DNA from: a virus
IMG/VR virus record: IMGVR_UViG_3300022746_000009
Location: 1 to 40,006 of that record
Reading direction: 5' to 3' (one strand)
DNA: 40,006 nt
Below are positions 27,384 through 34,551 of the stretch, piece after piece (the stretch's first letter is position 1; each line of letters starts with the position of its first letter). The notes beneath the pieces were generated by a model that saw only the letters and a program-made list of their open reading frames with translations, did not search any database and was not told where the DNA came from. The translations under genes and the position numbers were made by a program.

Positions 27384-27728
27384 ATGGCAATTGCACGTTT
27401 TGAGAATGTCGATGTGAACAACCTTACCTTCGGTACTGATGCCGTGGGTGAGTACACGACGACCATCTCCAAGTGGTTCACCACTCGCGCACGCGTGCAA
27501 GACGTAAAGAACAACCTTGAGATTGACTCAAAATACCGCGTCTATCAAGACCTTGTGAACCTGATCTTCAACTACACGCCCAACATGAAGGAAGTGGTTG
27601 ACAATCAGAATCTTTACTCGATTACATGGCGCGGATTGGACTGGCGTATCACTGATGTCTTTGAGTCAAATGATCGGATGAATGTTCGATTGCTCTGCTA
27701 TCGTAATGACCCATCCACAAGGGTTTAA
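27384..27728 (+). CDS. Head-closure protein (SPP1 gp16/HK97 gp7-like)
   Basis: A 114-residue beta-rich protein starting directly after the adaptor stop. TTTISKWFTTRARVQDVKNN, LVNLIFNYTPNMKEVVDNQN and YSITWRGLDWRITDVFES, ending NDRMNVRLLCYRND, match head-closure/stopper proteins, whose W-R-I strand near the end is typical. These proteins seal the portal after packaging and provide the tail-joining surface. Confidence 0.85.
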   Translation: MAIARFENVDVNNLTFGTDAVGEYTTTISKWFTTRARVQDVKNNLEIDSKYRVYQDLVNLIFNYTPNMKEVVDNQNLYSITWRGLDWRITDVFESNDRMNVRLLCYRNDPSTRV

Positions 27729-27730
27729 GC

Positions 27731-28153
27731 ATGACCACTCAACAGAATCCAGTCCTATACGCGGAAGCGATTCAAGCGCAACTCAAGGCCGTTCTCGGCA
27801 GCGGGATTCCTGTCTATGCGCTGATGAACCGCAACTACGCAACAGAGGGTTCGGGCTTTGTGACTTGGCAGTTGCGCAATGTGCACCAGCCTGTTTACAC
27901 TGGCACGAATCAAAGCATCAAAGGCATTGATCGTCCAACATTCCAAATCAGCGTGTTTGCGCAAAACGCGAATACAGCTCTTGCAATGTCGAACACTATC
28001 TTGCAGTCGATGCACGGCTATTCGGGCATGTATGGTGGCTCAGAGGGAATCTATGTGGCGAAGACTGACATCCTGTGGTTATACAACTCGTATGACGACA
28101 AATTAGGTCTATACCAAATTTTCCTAGACGCTACAATCGACATACCTACATAA
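27731..28153 (+). CDS. Tail terminator (gpU/DUF3168-like)
   Basis: A 140-residue protein starting two bases after the head-closure stop. YAEAIQAQLKAVLGSGIPVY, FVTWQLRNVHQPVYTG, DRPTFQISVFAQNANTALAM and YNSYDDKLGLYQIFLDATID follow the alpha-beta plan of tail-terminator proteins, which cap the tail tube and join it to the head. The assignment rests on fold pattern and gene order. A 41-base gap follows before the tail-tube gene. Confidence 0.8.
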   Translation: MTTQQNPVLYAEAIQAQLKAVLGSGIPVYALMNRNYATEGSGFVTWQLRNVHQPVYTGTNQSIKGIDRPTFQISVFAQNANTALAMSNTILQSMHGYSGMYGGSEGIYVAKTDILWLYNSYDDKLGLYQIFLDATIDIPT

Positions 28154-28194
28154 CACGACATCTTCATCTTTAACCCGTTTTTAAAGGAAACGTC

Positions 28195-28689
28195 ATGGCT
28201 CTCCCAAATAAAGTTTTACCCGGTTTTAGTGCTGCTCTGTATTGCCAGCCAACCGCAACTCCAACCCCATTGACCACTTCGGCTTTGTCCACAGTGTCAA
28301 GCGTGTCTGCTCTTGCAATCTCTGCAAACCAAATCCCAGTTGAAGCAATTCCTGCATTTGGTCAAGACGACGCTGTGGCATCTTTCGGTGTTGCTGGTTC
28401 ACGTCAATCGGACAAGATTCCTGTGCAAGCAGCCCCAACCAGCATGACCATCACTGCTGCTTGGAACCCTTCTGATGCAAACCTGTTGTTGATGCGCGGT
28501 GACGCGTACAGCGGCGTGGTTGATCGCACATTCGTGATCTCTGCAACCGACGGTACTGGCATCGTGTACTACGCATTCAACGGTCGTGTTGGCGAATTCA
28601 AGATTGACTCGGCTCCCGGCGCTGAAGCCAAGTGCACATTCACCGTGCACCCACGCGGCAACCAGTACGGCTGGTCTAACAACGCCTGA
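28195..28689 (+). CDS. Major tail tube protein
   Basis: A 164-residue beta-rich protein with a strong AAAGGAAACGTC ribosome binding site, as expected for an abundant virion protein. Its position between terminator and chaperones, its length, and strands such as TSMTITAAWNPSDANLLLMR, RTFVISATDGTGIVYYAFNG and KCTFTVHPRGNQYGW fit siphovirus tail-tube proteins, which stack as hexameric rings around the tape measure. No Ig-like extension is present. The next small gene overlaps its stop. Confidence 0.85.
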   Translation: MALPNKVLPGFSAALYCQPTATPTPLTTSALSTVSSVSALAISANQIPVEAIPAFGQDDAVASFGVAGSRQSDKIPVQAAPTSMTITAAWNPSDANLLLMRGDAYSGVVDRTFVISATDGTGIVYYAFNGRVGEFKIDSAPGAEAKCTFTVHPRGNQYGWSNNA

Positions 28690-28898
28690 TGATGCAAGTC
28701 ATTGACGCCATCAAGGAACTGACTTCCACATACAAACCCTTGGTCGAAGTTGCCAAGGGGCTTGATGTGGATGCAACCGAGGTGGCCTCTGCTTTGGCAA
28801 AGGCTGACCCCGAGAGTGAGGAATTCACCGTTCTCACAGTTCTCGCCAATCTGAATCCAGTGAACGTCAAAGCGACGCCAGTGGAATCTAAAAACTAA
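28689..28898 (+). CDS. Small acidic protein after the tail tube gene
   Basis: A 69-residue protein starting in an ATGATG overlap with the tail-tube stop. It is acidic and helical (VIDAIKELTSTYKPLVEVAK, VASALAKADPESEEFTVLTV). A small protein here may be a tail-tube assembly partner or virion component. It is transcribed with the tube gene, and a strong terminator lies only two bases after its stop. No family is recognised. Confidence 0.75.
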   Translation: MMQVIDAIKELTSTYKPLVEVAKGLDVDATEVASALAKADPESEEFTVLTVLANLNPVNVKATPVESKN

Positions 28899-28899
28899 G

Positions 28900-28921
28900 A
28901 AAGCCCCTTCGGGGGCTTTTT
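28900..28921 (+). terminator. Strong terminator after the tail tube unit
   Basis: AAAGCCCC-TTCG-GGGGCTTT, a perfect eight-base stem with a UUCG tetraloop, runs into TTTTT. Like the one at 25638, it follows an abundant structural gene and precedes genes needed in smaller amounts. Confidence 0.92.
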
Positions 28922-28928
28922 ACAAGAT

Positions 28929-29156
28929 ATGACAAACTCAGTTGAAAACCCACAAGACTTGCTCCGATACCTTGCCGACAGAATGCTGTCTGGCGACAAA
29001 AATTGGTTTGATTACCCAGAGCAAAAAGTAACTGGCATCTCGCTGGTTCATCGCATTGCGGCAAATCACGCCGACAAGATGGCCCCCGAGGAAGTTGTAG
29101 ACTACGTGGTGCGTCTAAACAACGCAATTTTTCAACGCATGATCTTACGGAAATAA
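28929..29156 (+). CDS. Small protein before the tail chaperones, function unknown
   Basis: A 75-residue helical protein (PQDLLRYLADRMLSGDKNWF; HADKMAPEEVVDYVVRLNNA). It begins eight bases after the terminator T-run and has no clear Shine-Dalgarno, so it is probably weakly made. It directly precedes the chaperone pair, and a chaperone-like or regulatory role is possible. No family is recognised. Confidence 0.68.
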   Translation: MTNSVENPQDLLRYLADRMLSGDKNWFDYPEQKVTGISLVHRIAANHADKMAPEEVVDYVVRLNNAIFQRMILRK

Positions 29157-29159
29157 AAC

Positions 29160-29633
29160 ATGACACGACTATCACAAGCCCTTGGCTCAAAATTCGCGGA
29201 TGCGGTAAATGAAATCCGCACTCGTACCTTCACCCTTGGCAAGCACGAATTCAAAGTTCGCGTGCCATTGAATGCTGAGATGGACGCCTTGCTCAAGCGC
29301 GTCACAGAGGTGAACCCAGAAGTCGCAGAAGCTCGACTCAAAAAAATGACTGAGGCGCTTCGCTCTAACCCTCCTGATGGCGTCGAGCTCAAAGAAGATG
29401 GCGATGTGGTTGTCGAAGGCCGCTCCACGCGAGAGACTGTCAACGCTATTCTGATGCTCGAAAATCGCGTCGTAGAGTACATGAAGCTGCTCGTGACTGA
29501 AGATGGCATGTTGGACGACATCACTTATGAGGAAGTTGATGCAGAGCTTCCATTTGCCTCTCAGCTTGACTTGATCGACGCGATCAACGAAGCCATTCAA
29601 CCCGGCTTCAAAGACACGCGAAAAAACTCCTAA
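29160..29633 (+). CDS. Tail assembly chaperone, gpG-like short form
   Basis: A 157-residue protein: FTLGKHEFKVRVPLNAEMDA, LLKRVTEVNPEVAEARLKKM, acidic middle LKEDGDVVVEGRSTRETVNA and a C-terminal helix DLIDAINEAIQPGFKD. Position between tube and tape measure and the frameshift signal at its end identify it as the gpG-type chaperone that coats the tape measure during tail assembly. The ribosome binding site is GGAAATAAAAC. Nearly all ribosomes end at TAA 29631-29633; a minority shift to make the longer form. Confidence 0.87.
   Translation: MTRLSQALGSKFADAVNEIRTRTFTLGKHEFKVRVPLNAEMDALLKRVTEVNPEVAEARLKKMTEALRSNPPDGVELKEDGDVVVEGRSTRETVNAILMLENRVVEYMKLLVTEDGMLDDITYEEVDAELPFASQLDLIDAINEAIQPGFKDTRKNS
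29621..29627 (+). other. Programmed -1 frameshift site A-AAA-AAC
   Basis: The heptamer lies in the correct phase (cgA AAA AAC), two codons before the stop of the gpG-like gene. Paired segments follow within 80 bases: GGGAC (29634-29638) with GTCCC, CACC with GGTG, and GAGCC with GGCTC, nested. After the shift the frame stays open through the next ORF. Confidence 0.88.
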
Positions 29634-29980
29634 GGGACATTCACCAGCAAGCCAGAGCCTATATTTGGGCTCATGGTGGCTGTCCCGATGAGATTCCGGT
29701 GCTTGACATGCGGAACATCGAAATCATGATCAGCGACGGCATGATTGGCAACAGGGCCATCTTGTTGGCGTTGAGCACGTTGACGACTGGCAACCTCAAT
29801 TCAAAATTGAAGCAAGGTGTCAATCCCTTTACAATCAAGACGGTTCTTCCGTCCACGCATGACTACATCATTCCTCCTTTGTCCGATGAGGAACAAGCGC
29901 TTCAAGCAAGTAAGCAATTGTTAAGTTTCATGGCCTTGGCTCCGGGAGCTCCTCGTTCGTTCACGGAAAGGCTGACATGA
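29627..29980 (+). CDS. Tail assembly chaperone extension, gpT-like part of gpGT
   Basis: A 117-codon frame entered by -1 shifting at 29627. It starts LLRDIHQQARAYIWAHGGCP and continues through DMRNIEIMISDGMIG and LSTLTTGNLNSKLKQ to LSFMALAPGAPRSF. An ATG at 29699 exists inside it, but the upstream codons are open and in phase with the slippery site. That argues for a fusion of 156 + 117 residues (273 in total) and against an independent gene. In lambda the GT extension binds the tube protein while G binds the tape measure. It ends in ATGA with the next gene. Confidence 0.85.
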   Translation, partial: LLRDIHQQARAYIWAHGGCPDEIPVLDMRNIEIMISDGMIGNRAILLALSTLTTGNLNSKLKQGVNPFTIKTVLPSTHDYIIPPLSDEEQALQASKQLLSFMALAPGAPRSFTERLT

Positions 29981-30447
29981 CGCAAATCATTTTCAAGATA
30001 GAAGGATTGGAGTCGCTGGAAAGTCAATTGCTTGGCCTTGCAGAAGGATTCCGAACCGATCTGGTGTTAAGAAACACCGTCACCAAAGCCGTGAAGAAAG
30101 CGATTGAGCCAATTGCCAATGCGATGGCCGAGACGCCTATTCCTTACAACGAAAAAAACACCAAGAATATTCACCTTCGTGATACATTGAGAACTGATGC
30201 GCGGATACCAAATGCTAGAGACAAAGACTCTACTATGGTGAGCCAAACTGATGTTGTGATTGGCCTTGTGACGGTAAAGAAAAGTGCCGTATCTCTCTCT
30301 CAAGAGTTTGGTAATGCGCGGACGGTTGCGCAGCCTTTTATCCGTAGCGGCCTTGAAAGGTCATATCAAGAGGCTGTGACAATTTTCAAGAATGAGATGG
30401 CAGATTTGATACCGCCATACGCGGCAAAGTTGGCTAAGAGGAAATAA
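29977..30447 (+). CDS. HK97 gp10-like protein
   Basis: A 156-residue protein with the HK97 gp10 pattern: a short strand start (IIFKIEGLESLESQLLGLAE), TVTKAVKKAIEPIANAMAET, RDTLRTDARI, SLSQEFGNARTVAQPFIRSG and ERSYQEAVTIFKNEMADLI. Such proteins normally lie between the head-closure and tail-terminator genes; here the gene lies after the chaperones and just before the tape measure. It is coupled by ATGA upstream and TAATG downstream. A role at the head-tail interface or in tail assembly is expected from the family. Confidence 0.82.
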   Translation: MTQIIFKIEGLESLESQLLGLAEGFRTDLVLRNTVTKAVKKAIEPIANAMAETPIPYNEKNTKNIHLRDTLRTDARIPNARDKDSTMVSQTDVVIGLVTVKKSAVSLSQEFGNARTVAQPFIRSGLERSYQEAVTIFKNEMADLIPPYAAKLAKRK

Positions 30448-32837
30448 TGGCAAACCAAATTCTCGCCCGTCTGGGCATCGTAATGGGGGTGGACTCAGGC
30501 GAGCTTGAGATTGGTCTTAAAGCCGCCCAAGAAAAGTTCAAAGGCTTCACTCAGGAGGTGAAGCGTCAAACCAGCGAAGCCGCCAAGCAGACGATGGCCT
30601 TGAAGATGGCTACTGAGTCTTATGGCAAAACACTGACTGAAGTTGACAAGCTAGAGCTCGAACTGAAGTATGGCCGGATGGCTGGCAACATGGTCGAAGA
30701 AAAGACCTTGAATTTGCTTCGTCAACAAGCCGCCGCATATGACGCCGTTAAAGCCGCCGCAGACAAAGCAAACAAAGCCAAATCTGGCGGACTCACAGCT
30801 CAACAGCAAGCGGCTTTAGGCTATCAAACAACCGACATCGTGACCAGCTTGGCTGGCGGTCAAAACCCCATGATGGTTTTGCTGCAACAGGGTGGTCAAC
30901 TGAAAGACCAGTTTGGTGGGTTCAAGCCCATGTTTGCTGGTATTGCTGAAGCGATCACGGCTACCAAAGTTGCTGTGGTTGGCTTTGGCGGAGCAATCGC
31001 TGGTGTGGCCTATGGCATCTACAAGGGCCGTGAAGAACAGAAACAATTCAACAATTCGCTCATTCTTACGGGTCATTATCTGAACATGACAGAGGGCCAA
31101 TTTACGGCTCTGTCAAAGTCAATTTCCAGCAAATACAACGTCTCTTTGAGTGACACGCGATCTGCAATGCAGGCCGTTGTTTCGACAGGTCAATTCACAT
31201 CAACATCTCTGTCTTCTGTGACTGAGGTGATTGCTCGAATGTCAAAGCTGACGGGAGAAACAGCATCGACTATTGCTGGAAATCTGATTCCATCATTTGA
31301 TGGTTCTGCCGCTTCTGCCAAGCGATTGAATGATCAATATCACTTTTTGAGTGTCGAGCAATACAGACAAATTCGACAACTTGAAGCGCAAGGAAAACTT
31401 CAGGAGTCGATCAAGCTGACTGCTGACGCTTTGAGCGCAAGTCTCAACAAGCAGAAGGATGAGCTTGGTTCGTTGGAAAAGGCTTGGAATGCCGTCACAA
31501 AGAGCGTTGGCGACTTCTGGCAGAGCATTAAAAATATCGGCAAGAAAGACCTAGACAAAGAGGTTGAAGCGGCATACAACGCAATTGGCATTGCCATGCG
31601 TAGGGCTGAAAATGAAAACTCCACAGAACTTGACAAGCTCATGCTTGCCAACGCCAAAGCACGGTACGAAAAGCTCGTGCTCGAACGCGGCCAAAAAATT
31701 GCCGATGATGCAAAGGCCGAACAAGAGGCTGTCAAAAACTCAAAGAAGATCAATGACATCGCATCCGGCAATGAAGCATTGCGTCGCAATAAAGAGTTTG
31801 AGCTGGAAAAGCTAAAGAGCGATGAAAAGTTCAATCTATCAATTGAAGCTCTAGATAAGATCAGCGAAATTGAGGCTCGCCGCATCAAAGATCGTGCTGA
31901 CGCGGAGATCAAGTACAAAAAGCTAAATCTCGATGAGTTAGGCCGAGCAACTGTTGAGAATGCAAAACTCTTGGCCGAGGAGCTTAATCAAGCTGATATT
32001 CGCGCCGCCAGAAACAAAGAGGAAGTCTACGCAAAAGCCAGAGAGGCATATCGTTTGTCGGCTCAAGCAGAGCAGGACGCTGTTGATAAAGAACGTGAGC
32101 GCATTGAGTTCTACAAAGAGCACATTTTCTTGCAGGGCGCTGAACTTGAGATTGCTCTTAGCCGTCAAAAGGTAGAGCAGGAGATCGCCGCCATTTATGC
32201 CAAGAAAGACAGTGGCAAAGAAAAAGACAAAGCCGATGCTGCTGATCGCTTGCGAGACATTCAAAAACAACGTGAGGCTGTCATTCAACAAGGCACGCAG
32301 CTCAAGATGTTGCAAGACATGAATCAATCTGTCTACAGCAACATGAGCAATGCCATTGACAACTTTGTTCGCAACGGAAAAATGTCATTCAAAGATTTGG
32401 CTCGCAGCATCATTCAAGACCTGATCTCTATTTCAATGCGAGCGCAAATGCTTGCCATGTTCAAAGGTTTCAGTTTCTTTGGCGGCGGCGGTGGATTTAA
32501 GGATGTTGGCGGCATGGGTGCTGCAAGCAATGACTACTTGGTATCAAGTGGCATTCTTACCAGCGCTGTTGGTGGCCCGTTGGCTTCTGGTCAAGCATCT
32601 ATCGTGGGCGAGAATGGCCCAGAGATTTTTGTGCCAAAGGGCGCAGGAACAATCATTCCCAACACTGGCGATCTGAGCGGATTGAACATGGGCCAGAGCG
32701 TCGTTTACAACGGCCCATACATTGCGAACATGAATGCGATTGATACCCAATCTGGCATTCAGTTCCTGACCAAAAATAAACAGGCCGTTTGGGCCGCAAA
32801 CCAAAGCGCACAGCGTTCATTACCAGCGAGCCGATGA
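30447..32837 (+). CDS. Tape measure protein
   Basis: A 796-residue protein that sets tail length. It has an N-terminal domain LARLGIVMGVDSGELEIGLK, then the tape-measure landmark ALGYQTTDIVTSLAGGQNPM, hydrophobic segments near 170-190, a long coiled-coil middle (about 330-600, Lys/Glu/Ala rich) and a C-terminal lambda gpH-like end (RNGKMSFKDLARSIIQDLIS) with a Gly-rich tail. At about 1.5 angstrom per residue it predicts a tail near 120 nm. The gene overlaps its neighbours by TAATG and ATGA. Confidence 0.92.
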   Translation: MANQILARLGIVMGVDSGELEIGLKAAQEKFKGFTQEVKRQTSEAAKQTMALKMATESYGKTLTEVDKLELELKYGRMAGNMVEEKTLNLLRQQAAAYDAVKAAADKANKAKSGGLTAQQQAALGYQTTDIVTSLAGGQNPMMVLLQQGGQLKDQFGGFKPMFAGIAEAITATKVAVVGFGGAIAGVAYGIYKGREEQKQFNNSLILTGHYLNMTEGQFTALSKSISSKYNVSLSDTRSAMQAVVSTGQFTSTSLSSVTEVIARMSKLTGETASTIAGNLIPSFDGSAASAKRLNDQYHFLSVEQYRQIRQLEAQGKLQESIKLTADALSASLNKQKDELGSLEKAWNAVTKSVGDFWQSIKNIGKKDLDKEVEAAYNAIGIAMRRAENENSTELDKLMLANAKARYEKLVLERGQKIADDAKAEQEAVKNSKKINDIASGNEALRRNKEFELEKLKSDEKFNLSIEALDKISEIEARRIKDRADAEIKYKKLNLDELGRATVENAKLLAEELNQADIRAARNKEEVYAKAREAYRLSAQAEQDAVDKERERIEFYKEHIFLQGAELEIALSRQKVEQEIAAIYAKKDSGKEKDKADAADRLRDIQKQREAVIQQGTQLKMLQDMNQSVYSNMSNAIDNFVRNGKMSFKDLARSIIQDLISISMRAQMLAMFKGFSFFGGGGGFKDVGGMGAASNDYLVSSGILTSAVGGPLASGQASIVGENGPEIFVPKGAGTIIPNTGDLSGLNMGQSVVYNGPYIANMNAIDTQSGIQFLTKNKQAVWAANQSAQRSLPASR

Positions 32838-33517
32838 TGAGCTTACAAACGATTCTTTCTATCTCTGAGTCTGTTGGGATTAACGACCAACGATTTGTCG
32901 GCCAGACATTGAGCCGCAATCAAAAGATCATTACGTCAGAATTGCTGACTGTGGTTCCTTTTGAGTTCACGATGAAGCCGATGAACTATCTGCTCTACAG
33001 CCAAAATCGCTCGGTGCTCGCTGCCTTGCGGGCTGCTGACAAATCGCTTGAACAGAACTTGAACTTCGGCTCAACCGGATGGCTGAACTACATCAAGTAT
33101 CAAGGCGACATGACTGGCGCACAGATCGCTGCCTGCCAATGGCAAACATCCAGCGCAGCAAAGACTTTGGTGTTGGGTAGCCTGCCTTCAATTGCATCGA
33201 CCCTGTATATCGTTAAGACTGGAGACTTCGTTCAGGTTGGCCGATATGCATACATCGTCACAGCAGACGTTCAGCGCGGTATTGGCACGACCGTCAACAT
33301 TCCAGTTCATCGCGCTTTGATGGCAACCCTGTCGGCCCCTGTGAATGCCGTTATTGGGCAATACGGAACCACCGTCAGCATTGGTGGCTCCACATACACG
33401 GGAATCACGTTTCCTGTGATCTTGCGCCAGTACCCAACATACACCCTTGTGCCAATGACCAATGATTCATTCCTTCAGTGGAGTGGGACATTCAACGCAA
33501 TTGAGTCAGTGCTATGA
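32834..33517 (+). CDS. Minor tail protein, distal-tail position
   Basis: A 227-residue beta-rich protein right after the tape measure, coupled by ATGA. FVGQTLSRNQKIITSELLTV, VVPFEFTMKPMNYLLYSQNR, GDFVQVGRYAYIVTADVQRG and NIPVHRALMATLSAP resemble tip proteins of siphoviruses whose RA-like turn follows a PVHR strand. It occupies the place of lambda gpM or a distal tail protein. The exact role at the tail tip is inferred from order. Confidence 0.78.
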   Translation: MMSLQTILSISESVGINDQRFVGQTLSRNQKIITSELLTVVPFEFTMKPMNYLLYSQNRSVLAALRAADKSLEQNLNFGSTGWLNYIKYQGDMTGAQIAACQWQTSSAAKTLVLGSLPSIASTLYIVKTGDFVQVGRYAYIVTADVQRGIGTTVNIPVHRALMATLSAPVNAVIGQYGTTVSIGGSTYTGITFPVILRQYPTYTLVPMTNDSFLQWSGTFNAIESVL

Positions 33518-34107
33518 ACGTGATCACGCCTGTTGACGGAACCAGCAACATTCGATTTGCGGATTTTGTCCGCATAACCACGAATGGGAATGTCTATCGT
33601 TTTACGACATTGCCGTATGACATCACCGTTCCTGCCGTTGACTCATCGGCCTTCAGTGCTGTTGGCGTGCTGATGAAAGTGGGTGAAGCGCAGCGTGACA
33701 TCAAGAGCACGGCAAATGAGACGACGGTCACTTTGACTGGAATCGACACGGCGATGCTTGGTTTTGTTCTGAGCAACAACATCAAAGGCTCTCAGATTGA
33801 GATGTGGCATGGGTTCTTTGATACAAACGATACCCTGATCACCTCTGGTGGCACTGGTGGCCTTTACAAGTTCTTCAATGGATTCATCAACTCTTTCTCA
33901 ATCTCTGAGAATTGGATGGAAGAACAGCGCATGTATGTGGGCACAGTGTCTGTGAGCGCGTCTTCCGTTCAGCTCATCTTGCAGAACCGAATCGCTGGCC
34001 GATACACCAACAACAACTCATGGCAATTCTTCAGCCCCAACGACACTTCCATGAACCGCGTGAACTTCATTCAGAGCATCAATTACCAATTCGGTAAAAC
34101 AGCATGA
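33514..34107 (+). CDS. Minor tail protein, tip assembly
   Basis: A 197-residue protein coupled by ATGA to the previous gene. FADFVRITTNGNVYRFTTLP, VGVLMKVGEAQRDIKSTANE, LTGIDTAMLGFVLSNNIKGS and SVSASSVQLILQNRIAGRYT are the pattern of phage tail proteins (lambda gpL-like place) that contain a tandem beta domain and often a terminal cysteine-rich or RY-T motif. No cysteines are visible, so it probably lacks the iron-sulfur centre of lambda gpL. It is linked by ATGA to the acetyltransferase gene. Confidence 0.76.
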   Translation: MNVITPVDGTSNIRFADFVRITTNGNVYRFTTLPYDITVPAVDSSAFSAVGVLMKVGEAQRDIKSTANETTVTLTGIDTAMLGFVLSNNIKGSQIEMWHGFFDTNDTLITSGGTGGLYKFFNGFINSFSISENWMEEQRMYVGTVSVSASSVQLILQNRIAGRYTNNNSWQFFSPNDTSMNRVNFIQSINYQFGKTA

Positions 34108-34550
34108 AAGTTCGTGACGCGTCACCGTTCGACATTCCTCAAATTCTTGACATGCTTCGGCAGTACAGGAAGCAAACTCCAATTCCATTTTTGGCCGACG
34201 CGGACAACGCTGAATACATCACACGCATGTTGACGGAGCTGATGGCTGGCCGTGGTGTGGTTTTGGTGTCAGAGGATGAGGAACTGACAGGGATGCTGAT
34301 TGCCATCATCTCGCCTAGCCTATGGTCGCCAGAGCACCTTCTTTTGACTGAGATGGCATATTGGGTCAACCCATACTGTCGGGGCAGCACAGCGGGCTAT
34401 AGGCTGCTTGCTGCCTATCAGCAGCGCGGCGCGGCGCTGAAGGCAGAAAAGCGCATCTGCAATTTCGTAATCAGTAAAATGTCAAACAGCCCGAATCTTC
34501 AATACCAGAAGTTCGGTTTCACAAAAGTAGAAGAATCTTGGGTGGGTTGA
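34104..34550 (+). CDS. GNAT-family acetyltransferase inside the tail-tip cluster
   Basis: A 148-residue protein with GNAT architecture: an N-terminal strand-helix (MKVRDASPFDIPQILDMLRQ), central strands (GVVLVSEDEELTGMLIAIIS), the strand LLLTEMAYWVNPYCRGSTAG carrying the acetyl-CoA pyrophosphate loop (R-G-S-T-A-G, R-x-x-G-x-A-like), a following helix (YRLLAAYQQRGAALKAEKRI) and the closing strand FGFTKVEESW. It transfers an acetyl group from acetyl-CoA to an amine. It sits coupled between tail-tip genes in the place of lambda gpK, so the substrate may be a tail protein; host targets are the alternative. Confidence 0.85.
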   Translation: MKVRDASPFDIPQILDMLRQYRKQTPIPFLADADNAEYITRMLTELMAGRGVVLVSEDEELTGMLIAIISPSLWSPEHLLLTEMAYWVNPYCRGSTAGYRLLAAYQQRGAALKAEKRICNFVISKMSNSPNLQYQKFGFTKVEESWVG

Positions 34551-34551
34551 T

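Noticed and set aside
26286-27500. 404-codon leftward ORF opposite the second capsid gene and connectors
   Set aside because: It spans three real rightward genes and arises from codon bias that avoids stops on the antisense strand; the product has no coherent domains.
31400-31918. 172-codon Ser-rich leftward ORF opposite the tape measure
   Set aside because: It is the complement of a Lys/Glu/Ala coiled coil and has low-complexity composition only.
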